Shown here piece by piece: positions 10,229 through 24,400 of a stretch of DNA of 64,000 bases. How positions within the stretch are numbered: position 1 is the stretch's first letter; each line of letters starts with the position of its first letter. The notes beneath the pieces were generated by a model. The model made no database searches and had not been told where the DNA came from. It was given only the letters and a program-made list of their open reading frames with translations. Source of the DNA: Phoma sp. XZ068 (Eukaryota; Ascomycota; Dothideomycetes; Pleosporales; Didymellaceae); contig RBKR01000024.1 of assembly GCA_004835665.1 (NCBI GenBank), forward strand, positions 372,001 through 436,000, written 5' to 3'. The translations under genes were made by a program, and so were the position numbers.

Positions 10229-12547
10229 TTATAGCATAAGCAAATAATAGAATATATTACTAGAGTTGCTAGGTTTCTTATAGTAGGTTAAAGAACCAAA
10301 AATTCTAATATTATTTATATTAGGTTTTTCTTTATATTTAAGATAGTAAGGGGTATTAAAATCTATAGAACTACTAGGAGTTCTATTATATAAATAGGTA
10401 GCTGTTAATATAGCTTCCCCCCACAAGTATCTAGGTAAATTACTAGTAATTAATAAAGCTCTTACTTTATTAAGTAATATTTTATTTATTATTTCTGCTG
10501 CACCGTTTTGCTCAGGTGTATAGGGGGCAGAATATCTAGTATTTATACCTTTACTAGTTAGATAACTATCTAATTCCTTAGATTTAAACTCGTTATCTAA
10601 CTGTAGAGCTTTTACTCTATTATTATTAAAGACTTCTATAGAATTAGAGTTGTTAGTTGCTTCTAACTCTAATTCTACTATAGTAGACTTAATAATATCT
10701 ATAGTACTTTTCCTAGTCTTTAGTAACTTTACTACTAAGTACTTAGTAAAGCTATCTCTAAAAGTAATATAGTATTTAAATCCTCTAAAGGTTTTAGGCC
10801 TTATAGGTCCTCCTATATCTATATATAATAGATCTAGATAGCCTTTTACTCTAGTACTAGGGGTTTTATTAATATTTTTAGTTAATTTAGATTGTATACA
10901 AGTTATACAATCTTTTAAACTAATAGAGGCTGTTTTAATATCCTCTATATTAATAAAATCTACTTTAGTAGAGTCTAGTAATTTCTTAATAGCACTAAGA
11001 TTAATATGTCCTAATCTTCTATGTGCCAAGTCTATAGTATTATTATTTATAACTATAGTTTCTTTACTAGTACTAGTATTAGTATTATTACTAGTACTAT
11101 TATTATTAAGATCTATAGAATCTTCTATAGTAATATCTTCTTCTTCTTCTATAGAATTAAGAATAGTTAGTTCTTTATTTCTATAGCTATTAGGTATAAC
11201 TTTATTACTACTAGTTTTAAAATAACTAACTCCTTTCTTATAGCTACCTTTAGCTAGTAAGTTATTATTTATAGTAGTAATATAGCACCTATTCTTATTA
11301 AATAATAGATTATACCCTTTAGAAGTAATTAAATTTAAGCTTAGTAGATTAACTCCTAGTTCTGGAATATATAAAACATTAGTTAATTTAACTAGTTTAC
11401 TAGTACTAGTAAAAACTAAGTTTATATCCCCTATACCTGTTGCTTTAATAGATTTATTAGTATTTCCCCACTTTATAGAGGTAGAAGTAGGTTTAATACT
11501 AGTAAATAATTCTTTAATAAAGCAAGTGTGTATAGTAGCTCCAGAATCTAGTATAAAGTCTATAGTATTACTACTATAAGTATTAATATTACTAGTAGAA
11601 GTAACTAATACTTGTTCTTCTATACTAGTATTATTAATTATTTTATTATAGTTATTATCCTTTTCTTTTCTTAGATTAGGATATTTCTTATAGCAAGTAG
11701 ATTCTTTGTGTCCCTTATATAGGCAATAGCTACACTTTAAATCTTTATTTACTTTAGATTTAGCATTAATACTATTACTTTTACTAATATTTCTAGTATT
11801 AGTATTTAGAGACATCTCTATATCGTTAGAATAACTAAATTTCTTATTATTATAGTTATTATAACTAGTATTATAGTGTTTGTTACTATTATTAATATAA
11901 CTACTTGGTTTTCTAAAAGATTTAATTCTTCTAGACTCGTCTAGTAGTTGGGATACTATATCCTCTATATTAATTTCACTATTAGTATTTGTTCTAATAG
12001 TTTGTGTTATAATAGTAACAACATATTTATAATCTTTATTTAGATTATTTAATAACAGAGCTATAATAAACTTCTTAGGAAGAATAATTTCTCTAGATTC
12101 TAGATTATTAACTATTCTTTTAAAAGCGTTTATATAGTCTTCTAGATTACCTTTATAGTAATCTAAAGTAGTATTAATTAATTCTTTAGATAGAATAAAT
12201 TCACTACTAAAGCCCTTTGCTCTATATAGATTTTCTAAAGTAATCCAAAGAGTATAAGGATTATTTATAAATCTAGTTTGTAATAGAGGGCCATCTTCTA
12301 GCGCTAATTTAATAATAGCACTAGTTTTTAGAGCTTCTTCTTCTAGTTGCTCTATATTACTACTATTATATTTAGCTAGATTACTAGCTAGATATCTAGT
12401 AAAGCCTTTATCTACTATAATAGCCTGTATTCTAATAGACCAAATATCGTAGTTAGAACTACCTTTTAATTTAGGTATTTTAAAGGTATTTGCATTTTTA
12501 TAGTATTTAATTATTATTAATATAATATATAATAGTAGTTTAATAAA
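10229..12547 (-). CDS. Copia gag-protease-integrase, unit 3 (intact frame)
   Basis: Open frame as in unit 1, with two diagnostic differences: Asn at integrase position 443, the residue usual in copia integrases at this place (AERMN-like), and plus-strand ATTTATAAC instead of ATTAATAAC near 11,045, silent in the Asn run before the pre-integrase finger. Confidence 0.88.
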   Translation of the reverse strand, partial: FIKLLLYIILIIIKYYKNANTFKIPKLKGSSNYDIWSIRIQAIIVDKGFTRYLASNLAKYNSSNIEQLEEEALKTSAIIKLALEDGPLLQTRFINNPYTLWITLENLYRAKGFSSEFILSKELINTTLDYYKGNLEDYINAFKRIVNNLESREIILPKKFIIALLLNNLNKDYKYVVTIITQTIRTNTNSEINIEDIVSQLLDESRRIKSFRKPSSYINNSNKHYNTSYNNYNNKKFSYSNDIEMSLNTNTRNISKSNSINAKSKVNKDLKCSYCLYKGHKESTCYKKYPNLRKEKDNNYNKIINNTSIEEQVLVTSTSNINTYSSNTIDFILDSGATIHTCFIKELFTSIKPTSTSIKWGNTNKSIKATGIGDINLVFTSTSKLVKLTNVLYIPELGVNLLSLNLITSKGYNLLFNKNRCYITTINNNLLAKGSYKKGVSYFKTSSNKVIPNSYRNKELTILNSIEEEEDITIEDSIDLNNNSTSNNTNTSTSKETIVINNNTIDLAHRRLGHINLSAIKKLLDSTKVDFINIEDIKTASISLKDCITCIQSKLTKNINKTPSTRVKGYLDLLYIDIGGPIRPKTFRGFKYYITFRDSFTKYLVVKLLKTRKSTIDIIKSTIVELELEATNNSNSIEVFNNNRVKALQLDNEFKSKELDSYLTSKGINTRYSAPYTPEQNGAAEIINKILLNKVRALLITSNLPRYLWGEAILTATYLYNRTPSSSIDFNTPYYLKYKEKPNINNIRIFGSLTYYKKPSNSSNIFYYLLML

Positions 12548-13787
12548 CTAGCCTATAAATAAAGTAGATAAGTTACTTTATATAGATTATAGTTTAAATA
12601 AAGTTATTATAATAAAACCTTTAAGGTTTATAATAAATTTACTAGATTCTTATAATCTATTTTAGCTTTTTAGGCTTTTAACTATATAGAAAACTCTTAG
12701 AGTATTTCTACTTAAACTTATAGAACGCTTATTATAATAAGTCTTATATCTAAATATTATAGGTACCTTATATATAAGGTTGTATACCTATTATTTAATA
12801 AGTCTAAGTCTATTATAGACTTTTATAGACTTATTTTATTAAGTAATATAGCCTAGTAGAGGTTATATACTTTATTTATTACTTTTCTTCTTAGTTCTAG
12901 GCGTTATAGTCCTTATTAGTATAGAAACTATAAGTCTTGGCAAAAATTGCCTAACGCAAAACGCGTACTATTATATATATATATATTCTAGTACTTTAAT
13001 TAAATAATTCTCTAAGTATAAAAGCTTAAGACTAGTCTTAGAGGCTTTTTAATACTATAGTAGCTTATAGAAGTTACTAGAGCTATTAAATAATTACTAA
13101 GAAGGCCTTTTTTTAACTAAGATATTAATACTTTAATAGTATATATCTTAGCTTATGTAGTTAATAGTTTACTAATAAGTTATATATAGTATGTAACTAT
13201 AGTAGTTACTGTCTCTACTAGCCCTAGGGTTTTTAGAGAGACTCTGGCTATTATAGTAATAATAATATATATAGCTTCTATAGTAGACTAATTAGTATAA
13301 TAGTATATTTTTGCGATAATATACTAAGTAATAGTAACTAATAGTAGTTTGCCAGACTACTATAAGCGTTACTATAGAGTATATTATAAGTATAAATACT
13401 ATAAGTATTTATTTTATAATATATAGTCTCTATAGCTTATACTATAACTATAGTATAGCCGCTACCTAGTTTGTTCTTAGTTCTAGAGTCTATCCAGAGC
13501 CGTGTTATATTATTACTAATATAACTACCCTATTGCCTTTTTTAGAGGTTTATATAGTAGCTTTAAATAAGCTTATATAAACTTAAAATAGTCTTATATA
13601 GGGTGTCGATTGGATGGAAATTAATGCTCTAGTATCTTAGATTACTCCTTATTACTAAGGATCTAAGGAACAGGGACTAATAGTAGAATACTATTACTTA
13701 CTAGACTATTAATATAGTACTAGTAAGATTTAATTCTAGTATAAAATACTAGAATATTCCTAGATAGGAAGAGCCGGGCTCATAACC

Positions 13788-14410
13788 TATAAAGAAAGTA
13801 GGTAGGGGGGTAATTAATATAAATAACTACTTTCTTCCTCTTCTTAGTAAGGGACCTAGATTACTAGGAAAAGATATTAATAATATAATTTAGCTTTATA
13901 TTATAAAGCTATATAATAGTATAGTTGTGTATTATACTATTATAGACAAGTAGTGTAATATAGTCTTATAGCATAAGCAAATAATAGAATATATTACTAG
14001 AGTTGCTAGGTACTTTCTAAATACTAGAGATATACTACTATATATATCTATAGTATTCGGCTATTCGGCCTTAGTAAAGAGCGAGATTTATAATAATATA
14101 CTATTTAACTCCTTTAACTCCTAAGGATTTATAATATAAGAATAGTAATCTTTAATACTATTTGTTACTCCTCTTTTTAGTTTCTTACCCCTCTTTAGTA
14201 GTTAGAGCTAAAAGTAACACTATTACTAAAAATTCCCTTGGCCCGAATACTAGGCCTAATTAGGTAATTTATACCTAATTATAACTACCTATACTAGGGG
14301 AATAATATCCTACTTTTAAATATACACTATACCTAATAGGGAAATAAATAAATAAGAATACACTTAACTTTACTAAAGTGTTTTTCTAAGTTACTTAGTA
14401 ACTTTACACA
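13788..14410 (-). repeat. Copia LTR, unit 4
   Basis: Full-length LTR matching unit 1; primer-binding site at 13775-13787. Confidence 0.8.
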
Positions 14411-14706
14411 CCCCCTTAATCTTTTTAGTTATTTCTCTTATTTAATAGTTAGAATAGCTTATATTATAGTGTAGAGTATAGCAATATATAATATAGCTTA
14501 TTTTAACTTTAGTCTCGGGCTCATAACCTATAAAGAAAGTAGGTAGGGGGGTAATTAATATAAATAACTACTTTCTTCCTCTTCTTAGTAAGGGACCTAG
14601 ATTACTAGGAAAAGATATTAATAATATAATTTAGCTTTATATTATAAAGCTATATAATAGTATAGTTGTGTATTATACTATTATAGACAAGTAGTGTAAT
14701 ATAGTC

Positions 14707-17024
14707 TTATAGCATAAGCAAATAATAGAATATATTACTAGAGTTGCTAGGTTTCTTATAGTAGGTTAAAGAACCAAAAATTCTAATATTATTTATATTA
14801 GGTTTTTCTTTATATTTAAGATAGTAAGGGGTATTAAAATCTATAGAACTACTAGGAGTTCTATTATATAAATAGGTAGCTGTTAATATAGCTTCCCCCC
14901 ACAAGTATCTAGGTAAATTACTAGTAATTAATAAAGCTCTTACTTTATTAAGTAATATTTTATTTATTATTTCTGCTGCACCGTTTTGCTCAGGTGTATA
15001 GGGGGCAGAATATCTAGTATTTATACCTTTACTAGTTAGATAACTATCTAATTCCTTAGATTTAAACTCGTTATCTAACTGTAGAGCTTTTACTCTATTA
15101 TTATTAAAGACTTCTATAGAATTAGAGTTGTTAGTTGCTTCTAACTCTAATTCTACTATAGTAGACTTAATAATATCTATAGTACTTTTCCTAGTCTTTA
15201 GTAACTTTACTACTAAGTACTTAGTAAAGCTATCTCTAAAAGTAATATAGTATTTAAATCCTCTAAAGGTTTTAGGCCTTATAGGTCCTCCTATATCTAT
15301 ATATAATAGATCTAGATAGCCTTTTACTCTAGTACTAGGGGTTTTATTAATATTTTTAGTTAATTTAGATTGTATACAAGTTATACAATCTTTTAAACTA
15401 ATAGAGGCTGTTTTAATATCCTCTATATTAATAAAATCTACTTTAGTAGAGTCTAGTAATTTCTTAATAGCACTAAGATTAATATGTCCTAATCTTCTAT
15501 GTGCCAAGTCTATAGTATTATTATTATAACTATAGTTTCTTTACTAGTACTAGTATTAGTATTATTACTAGTACTATTATTATTAAGATCTATAGAATCT
15601 TCTATAGTAATATCTTCTTCTTCTTCTATAGAATTAAGAATAGTTAGTTCTTTATTTCTATAGCTATTAGGTATAACTTTATTACTACTAGTTTTAAAAT
15701 AACTAACTCCTTTCTTATAGCTACCTTTAGCTAGTAAGTTATTATTTATAGTAGTAATATAGCACCTATTCTTATTAAATAATAGATTATACCCTTTAGA
15801 AGTAATTAAATTTAAGCTTAGTAGATTAACTCCTAGTTCTGGAATATATAAAACATTAGTTAATTTAACTAGTTTACTAGTACTAGTAAAAACTAAGTTT
15901 ATATCCCCTATACCTGTTGCTTTAATAGATTTATTAGTATTTCCCCACTTTATAGAGGTAGAAGTAGGTTTAATACTAGTAAATAATTCTTTAATAAAGC
16001 AAGTGTGTATAGTAGCTCCAGAATCTAGTATAAAGTCTATAGTATTACTACTATAAGTATTAATATTACTAGTAGAAGTAACTAATACTTGTTCTTCTAT
16101 ACTAGTATTATTAATTATTTTATTATAGTTATTATCCTTTTCTTTTCTTAGATTAGGATATTTCTTATAGCAAGTAGATTCTTTGTGTCCCTTATATAGG
16201 CAATAGCTACACTTTAAATCTTTATTTACTTTAGATTTAGCATTAATACTATTACTTTTACTAATATTTCTAGTATTAGTATTTAGAGACATCTCTATAT
16301 CGTTAGAATAACTAAATTTCTTATTATTATAGTTATTATAACTAGTATTATAGTGTTTGTTACTATTATTAATATAACTACTTGGTTTTCTAAAAGATTT
16401 AATTCTTCTAGACTCGTCTAGTAGTTGGGATACTATATCCTCTATATTAATTTCACTATTAGTATTTGTTCTAATAGTTTGTGTTATAATAGTAACAACA
16501 TATTTATAATCTTTATTTAGATTATTTAATAACAGAGCTATAATAAACTTCTTAGGAAGAATAATTTCTCTAGATTCTAGATTATTAACTATTCTTTTAA
16601 AAGCGTTTATATAGTCTTCTAGATTACCTTTATAGTAATCTAAAGTAGTATTAATTAATTCTTTAGATAGAATAAATTCACTACTAAAGCCCTTTGCTCT
16701 ATATAGATTTTCTAAAGTAATCCAAAGAGTATAAGGATTATTTATAAATCTAGTTTGTAATAGAGGGCCATCTTCTAGCGCTAATTTAATAATAGCACTA
16801 GTTTTTAGAGCTTCTTCTTCTAGTTGCTCTATATTACTACTATTATATTTAGCTAGATTACTAGCTAGATATCTAGTAAAGCCTTTATCTACTATAATAG
16901 CCTGTATTCTAATAGACCAAATATCGTAGTTAGAACTACCTTTTAATTTAGGTATTTTAAAGGTATTTGCATTTTTATAGTATTTAATTATTATTAATAT
17001 AATATATAATAGTAGTTTAATAAA
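14707..17024 (-). pseudogene. Copia gag-protease-integrase, unit 4 (one frameshift)
   Basis: A single missing base near 15,524 (plus ATTATTATAAC where other units have ATTATTAATAAC or ATTATTTATAAC) splits the frame between the protease and the pre-integrase finger. The two halves remain open on either side: gag-protease down to 15,510 and a 266-codon integrase piece. Unit 5 has the same deletion, so it was probably inherited or spread by conversion rather than being a sequencing slip. Confidence 0.85.
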
Positions 17025-18264
17025 CTAGCCTATAAATAAAGTAGATAAGTTACTTTATATAGATTATAGTTTAAATAAAGTTATTATAATAAAACCTTTA
17101 AGGTTTATAATAAATTTACTAGATTCTTATAATCTATTTTAGCTTTTTAGGCTTTTAACTATATAGAAAACTCTTAGAGTATTTCTACTTAAACTTATAG
17201 AACGCTTATTATAATAAGTCTTATATCTAAATATTATAGGTACCTTATATATAAGGTTGTATACCTATTATTTAATAAGTCTAAGTCTATTATAGACTTT
17301 TATAGACTTATTTTATTAAGTAATATAGCCTAGTAGAGGTTATATACTTTATTTATTACTTTTCTTCTTAGTTCTAGGCGTTATAGTCCTTATTAGTATA
17401 GAAACTATAAGTCTTGGCAAAAATTGCCTAACGCAAAACGCGTACTATTATATATATATATATTCTAGTACTTTAATTAAATAATTCTCTAAGTATAAAA
17501 GCTTAAGACTAGTCTTAGAGGCTTTTTAATACTATAGTAGCTTATAGAAGTTACTAGAGCTATTAAATAATTACTAAGAAGGCCTTTTTTTAACTAAGAT
17601 ATTAATACTTTAATAGTATATATCTTAGCTTATGTAGTTAATAGTTTACTAATAAGTTATATATAGTATGTAACTATAGTAGTTACTGTCTCTACTAGCC
17701 CTAGGGTTTTTAGAGAGACTCTGGCTATTATAGTAATAATAATATATATAGCTTCTATAGTAGACTAATTAGTATAATAGTATATTTTTGCGATAATATA
17801 CTAAGTAATAGTAACTAATAGTAGTTTGCCAGACTACTATAAGCGTTACTATAGAGTATATTATAAGTATAAATACTATAAGTATTTATTTTATAATATA
17901 TAGTCTCTATAGCTTATACTATAACTATAGTATAGCCGCTACCTAGTTTGTTCTTAGTTCTAGAGTCTATCCAGAGCCGTGTTATATTATTACTAATATA
18001 ACTACCCTATTGCCTTTTTTAGAGGTTTATATAGTAGCTTTAAATAAGCTTATATAAACTTAAAATAGTCTTATATAGGGTGTCGATTGGATGGAAATTA
18101 ATGCTCTAGTATCTTAGATTACTCCTTATTACTAAGGATCTAAGGAACAGGGACTAATAGTAGAATACTATTACTTACTAGACTATTAATATAGTACTAG
18201 TAAGATTTAATTCTAGTATAAAATACTAGAATATTCCTAGATAGGAAGAGCCGGGCTCATAACC

Positions 18265-18884
18265 TATAAAGAAAGTAGGTAGGGGGGTAATTAATATAAA
18301 TAACTACTTTCTTCCTCTTCTTAGTAAGGGACCTAGATTACTAGGAAAAGATATTAATAATATAATTTAGCTTTATATTATAAAGCTATATAATAGTATA
18401 GTTGTGTATTATACTATTATAGACAAGTAGTGTAATATAGTCTTATAGCATAAGCAAATAATAGAATATATTACTAGAGTTGCTAGGTACTTTCTAAATA
18501 CTAGAGATATACTACTATATATCTATAGTATTCGGCTATTCGGCCTTAGTAAAGAGCGAGATTTATAATAATATACTATTTAACTCCTTTAACTCCTAAG
18601 GATTTATAATATAAGAATAGTAATCTTTAATACTATTTGTTACTCCTCTTTTTAGTTTCTTACCCCTCTTTAGTAGTTAGAGCTAAAAGTAACACTATTA
18701 CTAAAATTCCCTTGGCCCGAATACTAGGCCTAATTAGGTAATTTATACCTAATTATAACTACCTATACTAGGGGAATAATATCCTACTTTTAAATATACA
18801 CTATACCTAATAGGGAAATAAATAAATAAGAATACACTTAACTTTACTAAAGTGTTTTTCTAAGTTACTTAGTAACTTTACACA
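18265..18884 (-). repeat. Copia LTR, unit 5
   Basis: Same LTR, 3 bp shorter: a TA dinucleotide is lost in a TATATA run near 18,520 and one A is lost in an A-run near 18,706. Confidence 0.78.
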
Positions 18885-19180
18885 CCCCCTTAATCTTTTT
18901 AGTTATTTCTCTTATTTAATAGTTAGAATAGCTTATATTATAGTGTAGAGTATAGCAATATATAATATAGCTTATTTTAACTTTAGTCTCGGGCTCATAA
19001 CCTATAAAGAAAGTAGGTAGGGGGGTAATTAATATAAATAACTACTTTCTTCCTCTTCTTAGTAAGGGACCTAGATTACTAGGAAAAGATATTAATAATA
19101 TAATTTAGCTTTATATTATAAAGCTATATAATAGTATAGTTGTGTATTATACTATTATAGACAAGTAGTGTAATATAGTC

Positions 19181-21491
19181 TTATAGCATAAGCAAATAAT
19201 AGAATATATTACTAGAGTTGCTAGGTTTCTTATAGTAGGTTAAAGAACCAAAAATTCTAATATTATTTATATTAGGTTTTTCTTTATATTTAAGATAGTA
19301 AGGGGTATTAAAATCTATAGAACTACTAGGAGTTCTATTATATAAATAGGTAGCTGTTAATATAGCTTCCCCCCACAAGTATCTAGGTAATTACTAGTAA
19401 TTAATAAAGCTCTTACTTTATTAAGTAATATTTTATTTATTATTTCTGCTGCACCGTTTTGCTCAGGTGTATAGGGGGCAGAATATCTAGTATTTATACC
19501 TTTACTAGTTAGATAACTATCTAATTCCTTAGATTTAAACTCGTTATCTAACTGTAGAGCTTTTACTCTATTATTATTAAAGACTTCTATAGAATTAGAG
19601 TTGTTAGTTGCTTCTAACTCTAATTCTACTATAGTAGACTTAATAATATCTATAGTACTTTTCCTAGTCTTTAGTAACTTTACTACTAAGTACTTAGTAA
19701 AGCTATCTCTAAAAGTAATATAGTATTTAAATCCTCTAAAGGTTTTAGGCCTTATAGGTCCTCCTATATCTATATATAATAGATCTAGATAGCCTTTTAC
19801 TCTAGTACTAGGGGTTTATTAATATTTTTAGTTAATTTAGATTGTATACAAGTTATACAATCTTTTAAACTAATAGAGGCTGTTTTAATATCCTCTATAT
19901 TAATAAAATCTACTTTAGTAGAGTCTAGTAATTTCTTAATAGCACTAAGATTAATATGTCCTAATCTTCTATGTGCCAAGTCTATAGTATTATTATTATA
20001 ACTATAGTTTCTTTACTAGTACTAGTATTAGTATTATTACTAGTACTATTATTATTAAGATCTATAGAATCTTCTATAGTAATATCTTCTTCTTCTTCTA
20101 TAGAATTAAGAATAGTTAGTTCTTTATTTCTATAGCTATTAGGTATAACTTTATTACTACTAGTTTTAAAATACTAACTCCTTTCTTATAGCTACCTTTA
20201 GCTAGTAAGTTATTATTTATAGTAGTAATATAGCACCTATTCTTATTAAATAATAGATTATACCCTTTAGAAGTAATTAAATTTAAGCTTAGTAGATTAA
20301 CTCCTAGTTCTGGAATATATAAAACATTAGTTAATTTAACTAGTTTACTAGTACTAGTAAAAACTAAGTTTATATCCCCTATACCTGTTGCTTTAATAGA
20401 TTTATTAGTATTTCCCCACTTTATAGAGGTAGAAGTAGGTTTAATACTAGTAAATAATTCTTTAATAAAGCAAGTGTGTATAGTAGCTCCAGAATCTAGT
20501 ATAAAGTCTATAGTATTACTACTATAAGTATTAATATTACTAGTAGAAGTAACTAATACTTGTTCTTCTATACTAGTATTATTAATTATTTTATTATAGT
20601 TATTATCCTTTTCTTTTCTTAGATTAGGATATTTCTTATAGCAAGTAGATTCTTTGTGTCCCTTATATAGGCAATAGCTACACTTTAAATCTTTATTTAC
20701 TTTAGATTTAGCATTAATACTATTACTTTTACTAATATTTCTAGTATTAGTATTTAGAGACATCTCTATATCGTTAGAATAACTAAATTTCTTATTATTA
20801 TAGTTATTATAACTAGTATTATAGTGTTTGTTACTATTATTAATATAACTACTTGGTTTTCTAAAAGATTTAATTCTTCTAGACTCGTCTAGTAGTTGGG
20901 ATACTATATCCTCTATATTAATTTCACTATTAGTATTTGTTCTAATAGTTGTGTTATAATAGTAACAACATATTTATAATCTTTATTTAGATTATTTAAT
21001 AACAGAGCTATAATAAACTTCTTAGGAAGAATAATTTCTCTAGATTCTAGATTATTAACTATTCTTTTAAAAGCGTTTATATAGGTCTTCTAGATTACCT
21101 TTATAGTAATCTAAAGTAGTATTAATTAATTCTTTAGATAGAATAAATTCACTACTAAAGCCCTTTGCTCTATATAGATTTTCTAAAGTAATCCAAAGAG
21201 TATAAGGATTATTTATAAATCTAGTTTGTAATAGAGGGCCATCTTCTAGCGCTAATTTAATAATAGCACTAGTTTTTAGAGCTTCTTCTTCTAGTTGCTC
21301 TATATTACTACTATTATATTTAGCTAGATTACTAGCTAGATATCTAGTAAAGCTTATCTACTATAATAGCCTGTATTCTAATAGACAAATATCGTAGTTA
21401 GAACTACCTTTTAATTTAGGTATTTTAAAGGTATTTGCATTTTATAGTATTTAATTATTATTAATATAATATATAATAGTAGTTTAATAAA
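19181..21491 (-). pseudogene. Copia gag-protease-integrase, unit 5 (several frameshifts)
   Basis: Compared with unit 1, single bases are missing in short homopolymers near 19,390 (AAA), 19,815 (TTTT), 19,998 (shared with unit 4) and 20,173, with more from 20,950 onward including an extra G near 21,084. The frame is broken into pieces of 65, 60 and 215 codons. The homopolymer bias and the rise toward higher coordinates suggest read error rather than decay for most of them. Confidence 0.8.
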
Positions 21492-24400
21492 CTAGCCTAT
21501 AAATAAAGTAGATAAGTTACTTTATATAGATTATGTTTAAATAAAGTATTATAATAAAACCTTTAAGGTTTATAATAAATTACTAGATTCTTATAATCTA
21601 TTTTAGCTTTTTAGGCTTTAACTATATAGAAAACTCTTAGAGTATTTCTACTTAACCTATAGACGCTTATTATAATAAGTCTTATATCTAAATATTATAG
21701 GTACCTTATATATAAGTTGTATACCTATATTTAATAAGTCTAAGTCTATTATAGACTTTTATAGACTTATTCTATTAAGTAATATAGCCTAGATTAGAGG
21801 TTATATTACTTTATTTATTACTTTTCTTCTTAGTTCTCGGCGTTATAGTCCTTATTCGTATAGAACAACTATAGTCTTGTGCAACAATTGCCTAACGACA
21901 AAACGCCGTTACCCTATCTACTATATATATATTCCTAGTACTTTAATTAAAATTTAAATTCTCTAAGTATAAAGCTTAAGACTAGGTCTTAGAGGCTTTT
22001 TATACTATTAGTGCATTATAGAAGTTACTAGAGCTATTACATAATTACTAAGAAGGCCCTTTTTTTAACTAAGATAATTAATACTTTAATCGTATATATC
22101 TTAGCTATGTAGTTAATAGTTACTAATCAGTTATATATAGTATGTAACTATAGTAGTTACTGTCTCTACTAGCCCTAGGGTTTTTAGAGAGACTCTGTCT
22201 ATTATAGTAATAATAATATATATAGCTTCTATAGTAGACTAATTAGTATAATAGTATATTTTTGCGATAATATTACTAAGTAATAGTAACTAATAGTAGT
22301 CTTGCCAGACTACTATAAGCGTTACTATAGAGTATATTATAAGTATAAATACTATAAGTATTTATTTTATAATATATAGTCTCTATAGCTTATACTATAA
22401 CTATAAGTATAGCGCTCCCCTAGTTTGTTCTTAGTTTCTAGAGTCTATCAGAGCCGTGTTATATTATTACTACTATAACTACCCTATTGCCTTTTTAGAG
22501 GTTTATATAGTAGCTTTACATAAGCTTAATAAACTTAAAATAGTCTTATATAGGGTGTCGATTGGATGGAAATTAATGCTCTAGTATCTTAGATTACTCC
22601 TTATACTAAGGATCTAAGGACAGGGACTAATAGTAGAATACTATACTTACTAGACTATTAATATAGTACTAGTAAGATTTAATTCTAGTATAAAATACTA
22701 GAATATCCTAGATAGGAAGAGCGGGCTCATAACCTATAAGAAGTAGGTAGGGGGGTAATTAATATAAATAACTACTTTCTTCTTCTTAGTAAGGGAACTA
22801 GATTACTAGGAAAAGATATTAATATATAATTTAGCTTTATATTATAAAGCTATATAATAGTATAGTTGTGTATATACTATTTAGACAAGTAGTGTAATAT
22901 AGTCTTATAGCATAAGCACACTAATAGAATATATTACTAGAGTTGCTAGGTACTTTCTAAATACTAGAGATATACTACTTATATATCTATAGTATTCGGC
23001 TATTCGGCCTTAGTAAAGAGCGAGATTTATAATAATATACTATTAACTCCTTTAACTCCTAAGGATTTATAATATAAGAATAGTAATCTTTATACTATTG
23101 TTACTCCTTCTTTTTAGTTTCTTACCCCTCTTGAGTTAGTTAGAGCTAAAAGTAACACTATTACTAAAAATTCCCTGGCCCGAATACTAGGCCTAATTAG
23201 GTAATTATACCTAATTATAACTACCTATACTAGGGGAATAATATCCTACTTTTAAATATACACTATACCTAATAGGGAAATAAATAATAAGAATACACTT
23301 AACTTTACTAAAGTGTTTTTTCTAAGTTACTTAGTAACTTTACACACCCCCTTAATCTTTTTAGTTATTTCTCTTATTTAATAGTTAGAATAGCTTATAT
23401 TATAGTGTAGAGTATAGCAATATATATATAGCTTATTTAACTTTAGTCTCGGGCTCATAACCTATAAAGAAAGTAGGTAGGGGGGTAATTAATATAAATA
23501 ACTACTTCTTCCTCTTCTTAGTAAGGGACCTAGATTACTAGGAAAAGATATATAAATATAATTTAGCTTTATATTATAAAGCTATATATAGTATAGTTGT
23601 GTATTATACTATTATAGACAAGTAGTGTAATATAGTCCTTATAGCATAAGCAAATAATAGAATATATTACTAGAGTTGCTAGGTTTTCTTATAGTAGGTT
23701 AAAGAACCAAAAATTCTAATATTATTTATATTAGGTTTTTCTTTATATTTAAGATAGTAAGGGGTTATTAATCTATAGAACTACTAGGAGTTCTATTATA
23801 TAAATAGGTAGCTGTTAATATAGCTTCCCCCCACAAGTATCTAGGTAAATTACTAGTAATTAATAAAGCTCTTACTTTATTAGTAATATTTTATTTATTA
23901 TTTCTGCTGCACCGTTTTGCTCAGGTGTATAGGGGGCAGAATATCTAGTATTTATACCTTATAGTAGCTAACTATCTAATTCCTTAGATTTAAACTCGTT
24001 ATCTAACTGTAGAGCTTTTACTCTATTATTATTAAAGACTTCTATAGAATTAGAGTTGTTAGTGCTTCTAACTCTAATTCTACTATAGTAGACTTAAATA
24101 ATATCTATAGTACTTTTCCTAGTCTTTAGTAACTTTACTACTAAGTACTTAGTAAAGCTATCTCTAAAAGAATATAGTATTTAAATCCTCTAAAGGTTTT
24201 AGGCCTTATAGGTCCTCCTATTCTAGATATAATAGATCTAGATAGCCTTTTACTCTCGTACTAGGGTTTATAATTATTTTTAGTTAATTTAGATTGTATA
24301 CAAGTTATACAATCTTTTAACTCATAGAGGCTGTTTTTAATATCCTCTATATTAATAAAATCTACTTTAGTAGAGTCTAGTAATTTCTTAATAGCACTAA